64,000 bases of DNA from Streptomyces sp. NRRL B-24484 (GTDB lineage Bacteria; Actinomycetota; Actinomycetes; Streptomycetales; Streptomycetaceae), in the NCBI RefSeq assembly GCF_000717715.1, contig NZ_JOAI01000004.1:144473-208472 (forward strand). The letters are read 5' to 3'. The notes under the pieces were generated by a model. The model had not been told where the DNA came from and did not search any database. It saw only the letters and a program-made list of their open reading frames with translations. How positions within the stretch are numbered: position 1 is the first letter of the stretch; each line of letters opens with the position of its first letter. Below are positions 17,282 to 25,890 of this stretch, piece by piece. The position numbers were made by a program, and so were the translations under genes.

Positions 17282-17433
17282 CGCCCTCGGTCGAACAACC
17301 ACGGCGTGCCGCCGGCCTGCGTGCAGGCCGACACCGGCGAGCCGACGCTCCCGTCGGGCGGGCTCCGTACCGCCGCCCGTGTCGGCACGGTCCGGCTCGA
17401 CCGCACGGCCAAGTCGGAGACTGCCGCCGCCGC

Positions 17434-17481
17434 GGTTCGGGACCTCCCGGGTTCCGGACCTCCCTGGTTCGGGACCTCCTA
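17434..17481. repeat. Three tandem 16-bp repeats reaching into a stop codon
   Basis: Units at 17434-17449, 17450-17465 and 17466-17481 follow the pattern GGTTCSGGACCTCC plus two bases. The last unit contains the stop codon of the - strand gene that ends at 17479. Confidence 0.7.
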
Positions 17482-18046
17482 GAAGTGGCGCCAGACCTCG
17501 GCGGGGGCGATGTCCCAGGAGTTGCCCGCGATCTCTCCGGTGTCGAAGAACAGGGCCCAGCTGACGACGGCGTCGCCGGCACGCTGCGCGCCCAGTTCGA
17601 GCTCGAAGCCCTCGCAGCTCAGGTCACCCCCGAGGCAGGCCAGGATCACCGCGTCGTGTTCGATCGCGTACGCCTCCATCTCGGCGGAGAGCTCCGACGG
17701 GACGCGGCCGATCAGCCGGATCCCCTCATGGGTGACCTGCGGCCCGGCCAGGCCGTCTGACGAGCACGCACGTCAGACCGACACCGTCGACGAAGTAGCA
17801 GGTCACCGCGGGCCACCGGCCCCGGCGGACGCCCGGCCTGTCGAACGCGACGCGCCACTGGGAACGGTGCGTCGCCTGCCACGCGCCGATGTTCCGCTGC
17901 TCCGCGGTGAAGCCGCAGCCCGCCATGGCCGCGACGGCATCGGCGGGCGCCATGCCGAAGCCCAGCGGCCCGACGGTCCGGCGCGGGACGTACCCCCACC
18001 CGTCCCGTTCGGAGTCGTCCAGCGGTGTCCAACGGTCGGCGTTCAC
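17479..18046 (-). pseudogene. Unrecognised gene with a single frameshift
   Basis: GTG 18046 opens a frame (WTPLDDSERDGWGYVPRR, then CYFVDGVGLTCVLV) that stops at 17726. The other frame, open from about 17760 to 17479, continues as SDGLAGPQVTHEGIRLIGR, then ELSAEMEAYAIEHDAVILAC and ends AEVWRHF. The two read as one protein of about 188 residues if one base is removed around 17757-17763. No family is recognised. It has no good ribosome binding site. Damage or sequencing error cannot be separated here. Confidence 0.65.
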
Positions 18047-18086
18047 GGCCCGATGATCTCGTACCCGGTGCCGGTCGACACACGCC

Positions 18087-18863
18087 CTACGACTCGTCCG
18101 CCTCCGCCCGGCGCGGCCGACCCGACGGCCACCAGGGGATGCGGCGGGTGAGCAGCGCCCCCAGGGCGAGCCAGCCGGCGGCGAGCAGCCAGCCGCCGAG
18201 GACGTCCAGCGGCCAGTGCACGGCGAGGTAGATCCGGCTCAGCCCCACCAGGGCGGCGAGGCCGAGGAGCACGGCCGCCCAGCGGCGCCGGGTGGCGGGC
18301 GGACGGCCGGTCGCCGCGAGGTGCCCGTCGATCGCCCAGGCGAGCAGCCCGAAGGCGGTGGCCGAGGTGAAGGTGTGCCCGGACGGGAAGGAGAACCCGT
18401 GCGCGGTGACGGCCCAGTCCGCGGCGGGGGGCCGGTGCCGGCCGGTCCCGTGCATGATCGCGATCCGCATCAGTTGTCCCGCACCGAGCCAGCCGACCGG
18501 GGCGAGGGCGACGAGCAGCCGCCGCGGGCCGGCCGGGACGCGGCGCGCCGTGAGCAGCCCGGCGGTGATCACCGCCGCGTACGGGACGAGGGCGCTGCCG
18601 AAGGAGGTCACCAGGACCGCCACGCCCCTGGCGGCGCCGGGCCGGTGTCCGGCGGACCACCGGACGACGTCCTGCTCCCAGCCGAACGGCGCCATGTGGC
18701 GGACGGTGAGCAGCAGCGCCAGGGCGGTGAATCCGGCCCAGGCTCCGGCCAGGACGGCCGGAGCCGTGCGGCTGCCGGGTCCGGACGCCGGCGTCGGAGC
18801 CCGTTCCGGTTCCTCGCGATCGGGGCGGGCGGCGGCCCGGTCCGCGTCGGCCACGGCGGTCAC
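18087..18863 (-). CDS. PAP2 family phosphatase (possible undecaprenyl-pyrophosphate phosphatase)
   Basis: About 258 aa with several membrane spans. PAP2 motifs 2 and 3 are intact: FPSGHTFTSA and SRIYLAVHWPLDVLGG. Motif 1 reads MHGTGRHRP, so the usual Lys of KxxxxxxRP is Met. The start is GTG 18863, inside GTGA overlapping the stop of the 53-aa upstream ORF, with a G-rich site before it; the open frame further up is not protein-like. Members include BcrC-type undecaprenyl pyrophosphatases. The operator upstream of this unit matches the one before uppP, which supports that role. Confidence 0.82.
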   Translation of the reverse strand: MTAVADADRAAARPDREEPERAPTPASGPGSRTAPAVLAGAWAGFTALALLLTVRHMAPFGWEQDVVRWSAGHRPGAARGVAVLVTSFGSALVPYAAVITAGLLTARRVPAGPRRLLVALAPVGWLGAGQLMRIAIMHGTGRHRPPAADWAVTAHGFSFPSGHTFTSATAFGLLAWAIDGHLAATGRPPATRRRWAAVLLGLAALVGLSRIYLAVHWPLDVLGGWLLAAGWLALGALLTRRIPWWPSGRPRRAEADES

Positions 18864-19021
18864 CGGCCCCCCTCGCCGGCGCGCTGCGCCCCGGCCGGGC
18901 GATCGGCGTGCGGCGCCGGGGGTCCGGGCGGGCCGGGCACACCGACGGCGGGCGGCACGCGGGGGGCGACCGGCCCGGGCACGCCGGACGCGACCGGCTC
19001 GGGGACGGCAGGGGTCGACAT
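18860..19021 (-). CDS. 53-aa Pro-rich ORF translationally coupled to the PAP2 gene
   Basis: ATG 19021 follows CGGAGAGG at normal spacing, and the stop overlaps the PAP2 start (GTGA). The product is roughly one third Pro/Ala, with PGPPGPPAP-like runs and no membrane span. It may be a regulatory leader peptide whose translation opens the PAP2 start, since polyproline runs slow ribosomes, or simply a small coupled protein. Confidence 0.55.
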   Translation of the reverse strand: MSTPAVPEPVASGVPGPVAPRVPPAVGVPGPPGPPAPHADRPAGAQRAGEGGR

Positions 19022-19068
19022 GGCAGGCCTCTCCGGAGGGCGTCGCGGAGTGGGCACTCCGCCACACG

Positions 19069-19086
19069 GTCTACATCAATGTAGAC
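19069..19086 (-). promoter_or_regulatory. Palindromic operator GTCTACATCAATGTAGAC
   Basis: Perfect 8-bp arms around CA, lying 48 bases before the 53-aa ORF of the PAP2 unit. The arms and the 18-bp length match the uppP operator core at 12627-12644. On the - strand it contains TACATT, a candidate -10. The proposed regulator is the BlaI-family protein at 13777-14181. Confidence 0.6.
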
Positions 19087-19123
19087 GACATCCGCGACGG
19101 GCCCGCACCGCCCCGCCCTCCCG

Positions 19124-21187
19124 TCAGAGGTGGACCACCCGGACGGCGCCCGCCGGCACCTCCAGCACGCCCTCGACCAGCAGTCCGGTGAGCAGTTCCA
19201 TGCCGGCGCCGGGCAGCGGCACCTGCGCCGCGCGGTCACCGTGGTTGATCGCGAAGAGGTAGCGGCCGAGTTCGCCGACCCGTTCCACGACCTCGAGATC
19301 GCGCGGCAGCGCCCGCTCGGGCAGTCCGGCGTCGGCGCAGACCCGGGCGAGGACGGTGTCGAGTCCGTCCGCGTCGAGCCGGGTGGAGAGGTACCAGGCG
19401 GTGCCCCGGCCCAGGGTGTGGCGGGTGATCGCGGGCAGGCCGGCGGCCGGTCCTTCGGTGTGGCTCCACAGCGTCTCGGCACCGCGCGGCACCACGAACT
19501 CGGACCAGGAGCCCGCCCGCAGCGGCCCGCCGGGGCCGTCCAGCCGGACGGTCCGCCCCTCGGGCAGCGGCGCGAACTCCTCGACGGTGAGGCCGAGCAC
19601 CTCGCGCAGCGCGCCCGGGTACGGGCCCGGGTGCACGGTGTCGTGCTCGTCGACGATGCCGGAGAAGTGCCCGACGGCGAGGGTGCCGCCGTTCTCGACG
19701 TAGCGCCGCAGGTTGTCGCCGGTGGCGGTGGTCGCGAGGTACAGGGCGGGGACGAGGACGAGGGGGTGGCCGGCGAGGTCGGCCCCGGGGTGGGCGAAGT
19801 CGACGGTGAGGTGGCGGTCCCAGGCGGCGGCGTACCAGGCATCGGCCTGGGCCCGGGCGTCGAGTTCGACGCTGGGGCGCCACTCCAGCTTCTGCGCCCA
19901 CCAGGACTCCCAGTCCCACAGCACGGCGGCGTCGGAGACCACCCGGCTGTCGCGGACGCTGCCGAGCGAGCCGATCGCCGCGCCGAGGGCGACCACCTCG
20001 CGCCAGATCCGGCTGTCGGTGCCGGCGTGCGGCAGCATCGCGGAGTGGAACTTCTCGGCGCCGAACCGGGAGGCCCGCCACTGGAAGAACATGGCGCCGT
20101 CCGAGCCGCGGGCCACGTGGGAGAGGCTGTTGCGGGCCATCTCGCCGGGCTGCTTGGGCAGGTTGCGGGGCTGCCAGTTGACGGCGCCGGTGGAGTGCTC
20201 CAGCAGCAGCCAGGGGCGGCCGCCGGCGACCGAGCGGGTGAGGTCGGCGGCCATCGCGAGGTTGATGTGGTTCCGGGGGGCCTCGGCGACCAGGTAGTGG
20301 TCGTTGGCGACGAGGTCGACCTCGCGGCCCCAGGCCCAGTAGTCGAGGGACTCGCACTGCGAGAGCGCGGTCATGAAGTTGGTGGTGACGGGGATGCCGG
20401 GCGCCAGCCGGTGCAGGACGTCCCGTTCGCGCTTGAAGTTCTCCAGCAGGGTGTCGTTGGTGAAGCGCGCCCAGTCGAGCTGCTGGGCGGGGTTGCCGGC
20501 GGTGGGGGTGAGCCGGGGCGGCCGGATCTCCTCCCAGGCGCCGTAGCGCTGGCCCCAGAAGGTCGTCCCCCAGGCGGCGTTGAGCTCGGCGAGGCCGGTG
20601 TACCGCGCGCGCAGCCAGCGCCGGAAGTCCTCGGCGGAGGCCTCGCAGTAGCAGGCCCCGACCGGGACGCCGTACTCGTTGTGGACGTGCCAGAGGGCGA
20701 GTGCGGGGTGGTCGGCGTAGCGCAGCGCGAGCTGCTCGGTGATCGAGGCGGCGGCCTCCCGGTAGGCGGGCGAGCTGTGGCAGATCGCGCCGCGCGAGCC
20801 GGCCTCCAGGCGGACGCCCTCGCGGGTGACGGGCAGGGCCTCCGGGTGTTCGCGGTAGAACCAGGCCGGCGGCACGACGGTGGGGGTGCCGAGGTCGACC
20901 CGGATGCCGCCGGCGTGCAGCAGGTCGAGCAGGCGGTCGAGCCAGCCGAAGTCGTACACGCCGCGTTCGGTCTCCAGCAGGGCCCAGGAGAAGATCCCGA
21001 CGCTGACCATGGTGACGCCCGCCTGCTGCATCAGCCGGACGTCCTCCTCCCAGACCTCCTCCGGCCACTGCTCGGGGTTGTAGTCGCCGCCGTAGGCGAG
21101 GGCGGGCAGCCCGACCGGCCGGCGGCTCCGTGCGGCGGGGGCGGCGGCCGCGGTCGGGGTGACGTCGCGGGTCAGCGGGTGGTCCAT
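19124..21187 (-). CDS. GH42 family beta-galactosidase
   Basis: 687-aa intracellular glycoside hydrolase (no signal peptide from ATG 21187, which has GGAG upstream). The A domain begins GGDYNPEQWPEEVWEED. The acid/base Glu is E171 in WHVHNEYG and the nucleophile is E330 in LLLEHSTG, the standard GH42 pair. The trimerisation and C-terminal beta domains follow (GRYLFAINHGDRAAQVPLPG). It is divergent from a sugar binding-protein/permease operon and shares a twin operator with it, so it most likely hydrolyses the beta-galactoside that the importer brings in. Confidence 0.93.
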   Translation of the reverse strand: MDHPLTRDVTPTAAAAPAARSRRPVGLPALAYGGDYNPEQWPEEVWEEDVRLMQQAGVTMVSVGIFSWALLETERGVYDFGWLDRLLDLLHAGGIRVDLGTPTVVPPAWFYREHPEALPVTREGVRLEAGSRGAICHSSPAYREAAASITEQLALRYADHPALALWHVHNEYGVPVGACYCEASAEDFRRWLRARYTGLAELNAAWGTTFWGQRYGAWEEIRPPRLTPTAGNPAQQLDWARFTNDTLLENFKRERDVLHRLAPGIPVTTNFMTALSQCESLDYWAWGREVDLVANDHYLVAEAPRNHINLAMAADLTRSVAGGRPWLLLEHSTGAVNWQPRNLPKQPGEMARNSLSHVARGSDGAMFFQWRASRFGAEKFHSAMLPHAGTDSRIWREVVALGAAIGSLGSVRDSRVVSDAAVLWDWESWWAQKLEWRPSVELDARAQADAWYAAAWDRHLTVDFAHPGADLAGHPLVLVPALYLATTATGDNLRRYVENGGTLAVGHFSGIVDEHDTVHPGPYPGALREVLGLTVEEFAPLPEGRTVRLDGPGGPLRAGSWSEFVVPRGAETLWSHTEGPAAGLPAITRHTLGRGTAWYLSTRLDADGLDTVLARVCADAGLPERALPRDLEVVERVGELGRYLFAINHGDRAAQVPLPGAGMELLTGLLVEGVLEVPAGAVRVVHL

Positions 21188-21207
21188 GGGGGCTCCATCG
21201 GCGATCA

Positions 21208-21223
21208 CTGTGAACGTACACAG
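21208..21223 (-). promoter_or_regulatory. LacI-type operator before the beta-galactosidase
   Basis: CTGTGAACGTACACAG, with the central CG of LacI-family sites, lies 21 bases upstream of the GH42 start. A near-identical copy is at 21297-21312. On the - strand TATCTT (21251-21246) is a candidate -10 upstream of it. Confidence 0.7.
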
Positions 21224-21269
21224 CGCGAGTGCGCCGTGTTTCGGCAAGATAACCGTACGAGGTGAGGGA

Positions 21270-21312
21270 TTGACAAGTGTCGTCCGGGTTTCCGTACTGT
21301 GAACGTGCACAG
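21270..21312 (+). promoter_or_regulatory. Promoter with LacI-type operator for the sugar ABC operon
   Basis: TTGACA (21270-21275) is a consensus -35. CTGTGAACGTGCACAG (21297-21312) covers the -10/start region. The regulator is probably the LacI protein encoded at the end of this operon. Confidence 0.7.
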
Positions 21313-21388
21313 CGGCGGTTCCGTGAGCTCAGAAGCCCGGCGCCGCTCCCGCATCCCCCACCCCGCACCCGTGATCCCGGGAGGATCC

Positions 21389-22705
21389 ATGCACCGTCGG
21401 CTCGCCCTCGCCTCGGCCGCCGCGCTCTGCGGCACGCTCGTCCTGACCGCCTGCGGCAGCAGTGGCGGCGCCTCCGGTGACACCGCGGCCGCGGCCGGAC
21501 CGGTGAAGCTGACCTTCTGGTCCTGGACGCCGAACATGGACAAGGTCGCGGCGCTCTGGAACGCCTCCCACCCGGACGTCCAGGTGTCCGTGCAGAAGCA
21601 GGCCTCCGGCGACGACCTGGTCACCAAGACCATCACCGCGGCCAAGGCCGGCAACGCCCCCGACCTCGTCCAGGTCGAGTACCAGGCCCTGCCCACCCTG
21701 GTCAGCAACGACGTGCTCGCGGACATCGCCAAGCGGTCCGGGACGGCGAAGGACCGGTTCGCGGCCGGCGTCTGGCAGCAGGTCACCCTGGGCTCCGACG
21801 CGGTCTACGCGATCCCCGAGGACACCGCTCCCCTGGCCTTCTACTACCGCACCGACCTGTTCGCCCAGTACGGCCTGAAGGTGCCCACCACCTGGGCCGA
21901 GTTCGCCGACACCGCCCGGCAGTTGAAGCAGAAGGACGCGTCGAAGACGCTCACCACCTTCTCCGCCAACGACCCCGGCCTGTTCGCCGGCCTCGCCCAG
22001 CAGGCCGGCGCCGCGTGGTGGACGGCCTCCGGCGACGCCTGGAAGGTCGCCGTCGACGACACCGCCACCCGGAAGGTCGCCGACTTCTGGGGCGGCCTGG
22101 TCGCCGAGGGCGCCGTCGACAACCAGCCGATGTACACCCCGGCCTGGAGCAAGGCGCTCAACGACGGCAGCCAGCTCGCCTGGGTCTCCGCGGTCTGGGC
22201 GCCCGGCGTGTTCACCTCATCCGCACCCGACACCAAGGGCAAGTGGGCCATCGCGCCGCTGCCGCAGTGGACCGCCAGCGAGGCGGTGACCGGCAGCTGG
22301 GGCGGCTCCAGCACCGGCGTCACCACCGGCGCCGAGAAGGCCGGACACGCCGACGCCGCCACGCAGTTCGCCACCTGGCTGAACACCGACCCGCAGGCCG
22401 TCGCCGCGCTGGTGAAGGAGGCGGGCATCTACCCGGCAGCGACCGCCGCGCAGACCGGCGGCGCACTGGCGAACGCCCCCGAGTTCTTCGCGAACCAGCC
22501 CGACTTCTACACCCGGGCCGCCGAGATCGCGAAGAACACCGCGCCCGCCGCCTGGGGCCCCAACGTCAACGTCGCCTACTCGACCTTCAAGGACGCCTTC
22601 GGCAAGGCCGCCCAGAACAAGTCCGGCTTCCCCGCCGCACTCACCGCCGTCCAGCAGGCCACCGTCGCCGACCTCAAGAAGAACGGCTTCACCACCCAGG
22701 GCTGA
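21389..22705 (+). CDS. Sugar ABC transporter substrate-binding lipoprotein
   Basis: 438 aa. The signal peptide ends in the lipobox LTACGS, so the protein is lipid-anchored outside the membrane. The mature part begins with KLTFWSWTPNMDKVAALWN, the family-1 solute-binding fold. ATG 21389 follows GGGAGGA. It leads an operon with two permeases and a LacI regulator, divergent from a GH42 enzyme. No ATP-binding subunit is encoded nearby; a shared ATPase of the MsiK type is the usual streptomycete solution. Confidence 0.92.
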   Translation: MHRRLALASAAALCGTLVLTACGSSGGASGDTAAAAGPVKLTFWSWTPNMDKVAALWNASHPDVQVSVQKQASGDDLVTKTITAAKAGNAPDLVQVEYQALPTLVSNDVLADIAKRSGTAKDRFAAGVWQQVTLGSDAVYAIPEDTAPLAFYYRTDLFAQYGLKVPTTWAEFADTARQLKQKDASKTLTTFSANDPGLFAGLAQQAGAAWWTASGDAWKVAVDDTATRKVADFWGGLVAEGAVDNQPMYTPAWSKALNDGSQLAWVSAVWAPGVFTSSAPDTKGKWAIAPLPQWTASEAVTGSWGGSSTGVTTGAEKAGHADAATQFATWLNTDPQAVAALVKEAGIYPAATAAQTGGALANAPEFFANQPDFYTRAAEIAKNTAPAAWGPNVNVAYSTFKDAFGKAAQNKSGFPAALTAVQQATVADLKKNGFTTQG

Positions 22706-22721
22706 ACCGCACTGCTCCACG

Positions 22722-22752
22722 AGGGGCGCGTGGAGGTACCTCACGCGCCCCT
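22722..22752 (+). terminator. Intercistronic hairpin between binding-protein and permease genes
   Basis: AGGGGCGCGTG (22722-22732) pairs with CACGCGCCCCT (22742-22752), and the loop can pair further. Placed within the operon, it would reduce readthrough or stabilise the upstream mRNA, giving more binding protein than permease. Confidence 0.6.
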
Positions 22753-22791
22753 GATAGCAGCCCCCGCCCCCGCACACCCCCTAGGACCGCC

Positions 22792-23709
22792 ATGGCGTCA
22801 CCGTCCGCCGCCCGCCCCGCCCGGCGCCTCGCGCCGTACGCCTTCCTCACCCCGGCCGTCGCACTGTTCGCGCTGTTCTTCGCGCTGCCGATCGGCTACG
22901 CCCTCCACCTGAGCTTCCGCGCCGTCCGGGTCAAGGGCCTCGGCCTCGGCTCGCACGCCCGCACCGAGGTCTGGGCCGGCCTGTCCAACTACACCTCGGC
23001 GCTGACCGATCCGGAGCTGCTCGCCGGCTCCGGCCGCACCCTGCTGTACGGCGCCCTGCTGGTGCCCGCCATGCTCGGCGCGGCCCTGCTGTTCGCCCTG
23101 CTGCTGGACACCCCGCGGGTGCGGCTCGGGTCCTTCTCCCGCCTCGCGATCTTCCTGCCGTACGCGGTGCCGGGCATCGTCGCCTCGCTGCTGTGGGGCT
23201 TCCTCTACCTGCCGACCGTCAGCCCCGGCTACTTCCTGCTGGAGAAGGCCGGCATCGGCGGCCCGGACCTGCTGCACGGCAACGGCCTGTTCGTGGCCCT
23301 CGCCAACATCGCGGTCTGGGGCGGCACCGGCTTCAACATGATCGTCATCTACACCTCGCTGCGGGCGATCCCCGCGGAGCTGTACGAGGCGGCCCGGCTG
23401 GACGGCGCCTCCGAGCTGCAGATCGCCCTGCGGGTGAAGATCCCGATGGTGGCGCCCTCGCTGGTGCTCACCTTCTTCTTCTCGATGATCGCCACCCTGC
23501 AGGTGTTCAGCGAGCCGATGACCCTCAAGCCGCTCACCAACTCGATGAGTTCCACCTGGAGCCCGCTGATGAAGGTCTACCGCGACGCCTTCGTGGTGGG
23601 CGACATCCACTCCGCCGCCGCCACCTCGACGATCGTCGCCGTGGCGACCCTCGTCCTGTCGTTCGGCTTCCTCACCCTGGTCAACAAGCGCTCCACGGGG
23701 GGCAACTGA
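22792..23709 (+). CDS. Sugar ABC transporter permease (MalF type)
   Basis: 305 aa with about six membrane segments. The EAA loop that docks the ATPase is EAARLDGASELQIALRVKIP near residues 198-217. ATG 22792 was taken because the first hydrophobic segment follows at once; AGGA lies upstream at moderate strength. It pairs with the next permease, which starts two bases after this stop codon. Confidence 0.9.
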   Translation: MASPSAARPARRLAPYAFLTPAVALFALFFALPIGYALHLSFRAVRVKGLGLGSHARTEVWAGLSNYTSALTDPELLAGSGRTLLYGALLVPAMLGAALLFALLLDTPRVRLGSFSRLAIFLPYAVPGIVASLLWGFLYLPTVSPGYFLLEKAGIGGPDLLHGNGLFVALANIAVWGGTGFNMIVIYTSLRAIPAELYEAARLDGASELQIALRVKIPMVAPSLVLTFFFSMIATLQVFSEPMTLKPLTNSMSSTWSPLMKVYRDAFVVGDIHSAAATSTIVAVATLVLSFGFLTLVNKRSTGGN

Positions 23710-23711
23710 CG

Positions 23712-24620
23712 ATGAGCACCACTTTGGCCGAAGGCCGCCGCACCGCTCCCGCCGCCGGGAGGACACCGGGCGACCGCACCGCCCCGCCGCGCCGCCGCCC
23801 CGCCTGGGGGCCGACCCTGGTGCTGCTGCTCGGCGCCGTGTACTGCCTGATCCCGATCCTCTGGGTGGTGATGGCGGCCACCAAGGGCAGCGACGAGCTG
23901 TTCACCACCTTCACCCTCTCCCCCGGCAGCGGCCTGGTCGGCAACCTCACCGACCTGTCGCACTACCGCGACGGCGTCTACTGGCAGTGGATGGCCAACT
24001 CCGCCCTGTACGCGGGTGCCGGCGCCCTGCTGTCCGCGGCCGTCTCCGGCACCGCCGGCTACGCGCTCGCCAAGTACCGCTTCCGGGGCCGCGCCACCGT
24101 CTTCAACGTGCTGCTGGCCGGCGTGCTGATGCCGCCGATCACCCTCGCCGTGCCGCAGTACCTGCTGATGGCGAAGGCCGGCCTGGCGGACAGCTACTGG
24201 TCGGTGCTGCTGCCGAGCATCCTCAGCCCGTACGGCATCTACCTGGCCCGGATCTACGCGGCCGCGGCGATCCCGGACGAGGTCGTCGAGGCGGCCCGGG
24301 TCGACGGCGCGAAGGAGTGGCGGCTGTTCCGCAGCGTGGCGCTGCCGATGATGGTGCCCGGCCTGGTCACCGTCTTCCTGTTCCAGTTCGTGGCGATCTG
24401 GAACAACTTCCTGCTGCCGTACATCATGCTCGGCGACGACCGGAAGTTCCCCGTCACCGTCGGCCTGTACTCGCTGCTGCAGCAGGGTGCCAACGCGCCC
24501 GCCCTGTACACCCTGGTGGTGACGGGTGCGCTGCTGTCGATCCTGCCGCTGATCGCGCTCTTCCTGGGACTCCAGCGCTACTGGCGCATCGATCTGCTCT
24601 CGGGGGCCGTAAAGTCCTGA
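23712..24620 (+). CDS. Sugar ABC transporter permease (MalG type)
   Basis: 302 aa with six membrane segments. The EAA loop is VEAARVDGAKEWRLFRSVALP, followed by the VTVFLFQFVAIWNNFLLP segment typical of MalG. It starts two bases after the previous stop, so translation is coupled. Together the two permeases form the channel for the sugar bound by the lipoprotein. Confidence 0.9.
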   Translation: MSTTLAEGRRTAPAAGRTPGDRTAPPRRRPAWGPTLVLLLGAVYCLIPILWVVMAATKGSDELFTTFTLSPGSGLVGNLTDLSHYRDGVYWQWMANSALYAGAGALLSAAVSGTAGYALAKYRFRGRATVFNVLLAGVLMPPITLAVPQYLLMAKAGLADSYWSVLLPSILSPYGIYLARIYAAAAIPDEVVEAARVDGAKEWRLFRSVALPMMVPGLVTVFLFQFVAIWNNFLLPYIMLGDDRKFPVTVGLYSLLQQGANAPALYTLVVTGALLSILPLIALFLGLQRYWRIDLLSGAVKS

Positions 24621-24703
24621 CCGTCCGCCAGTCCGCCCGTCCACGCCCGCCGGCCCCACCGAGGAGGCCGGCGCCCGGCCCCTGCAAGGAAGCACCCAGC
24701 ACC

Positions 24704-25750
24704 ATGACGGAACCAGAGACCCAGGGCCGCTCGGCCGGCAAGCCCCGCCGGCCGCCGACCATCCACGACGTCGCCGCGGTCGCCGGTGTCTCGCGCGGCA
24801 CCGTCTCCCGGGTGCTGCAGGGCGGCCACAACGTCAGCCCGGCCTCCCGGGAGGCCGTGGAGGCGGCGATCGACGAGCTCGGGTACGTGGTGAACCGCGC
24901 CGCCCGCAGCCTGGTGACGCAGCGCTCCGGTTCCGTGGCCTTCCTGCTCACCGAACCGCAGGAGCGCTTCTTCGAGGACCCGAACTTCACCACGCTGCTG
25001 CGCGGCTGCACCCAGGCGCTGGCCGCGCACGACATCCCGCTGCTGCTGATGACCGCCGGCGACGAGGCGGAACGCCGCCGGGTGACCCGCTACCTGGCCG
25101 CGGGGCACGTGGACGGCGTGCTGCTGGTCTCCTCGCACCGCGGCAACCCGATGATCGAGCACCTGCGGGAGGCGGGCATCCCGATGGTCTGCTGCGGCAA
25201 GCCGCTCGGCCAGCGCGGCCGGGTCAGCTACGTCGCGGCGGACGACCGCGAGGGCGCCAAGGACATGGTCCGCCACCTCGCCGGGTCCGGGCGCACCCGG
25301 ATCGCCACCGTCGCCGGACCGCAGGACACTCCCGGCGGCGTGGAGCGGCTGCTCGGCTACCGGGAGGTCCTCGACGAGTACGGCATCGGCTACGACGAGC
25401 GCCTGGTGGCGTACGGGGACTACAGCCGGGCCGGCGGCGAGGCGGCCGCGGCCGAACTGCTGGCCGCCGCACCCGACCTGGACGCGCTGTTCGTCGCCTC
25501 CGACCTGATGGCCGACGGCGCGCTGACCGCCCTCGACCGGGCCGGCCGGTCGGTGCCCGGGGACGTCGCCGTGGGCGGCTTCGACGACTCCCCCACCGCA
25601 CTGACCACCCGTCCCCCGCTCACCACCGTCCGCCAGCCCTGGGACCGGATCAGCAACGAGATGGTCCGCCTGCTGCTCGCCCAGATCGCCGGCGAGACCG
25701 CACCGACCGTGATCCTCCCCACCGAACTGGTGGTCCGCGACTCGGCGTAG
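24704..25750 (+). CDS. LacI family transcriptional regulator of the beta-galactoside locus
   Basis: 348 aa. The N-terminal HTH and hinge helix are clear (TIHDVAAVAGVSRGTVSRVL, then NRAARSLVTQRSG), followed by a periplasmic-binding-like effector domain. It is last in the importer operon. The twin CTGTGAACGTRCACAG sites before the GH42 gene and the operon are its likely operators, giving negative autoregulation lifted by a sugar ligand. ATG 24704 has AAGGAAG at a long 11-base spacing. Confidence 0.92.
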   Translation: MTEPETQGRSAGKPRRPPTIHDVAAVAGVSRGTVSRVLQGGHNVSPASREAVEAAIDELGYVVNRAARSLVTQRSGSVAFLLTEPQERFFEDPNFTTLLRGCTQALAAHDIPLLLMTAGDEAERRRVTRYLAAGHVDGVLLVSSHRGNPMIEHLREAGIPMVCCGKPLGQRGRVSYVAADDREGAKDMVRHLAGSGRTRIATVAGPQDTPGGVERLLGYREVLDEYGIGYDERLVAYGDYSRAGGEAAAAELLAAAPDLDALFVASDLMADGALTALDRAGRSVPGDVAVGGFDDSPTALTTRPPLTTVRQPWDRISNEMVRLLLAQIAGETAPTVILPTELVVRDSA

Positions 25751-25890
25751 GAACCGTCCTCGGAGCGCGCTCGGATGGTCGATCCGGCGGCGCGTGGGAG
25801 CACCTCCCGCCCCTCCGTGCCGTCCGTGGGCCTTCGAAGGCACGTCCCCGGACCTGCAGCCCGGGGCAGCGGCCGGCGGGCCGGGCCGGG

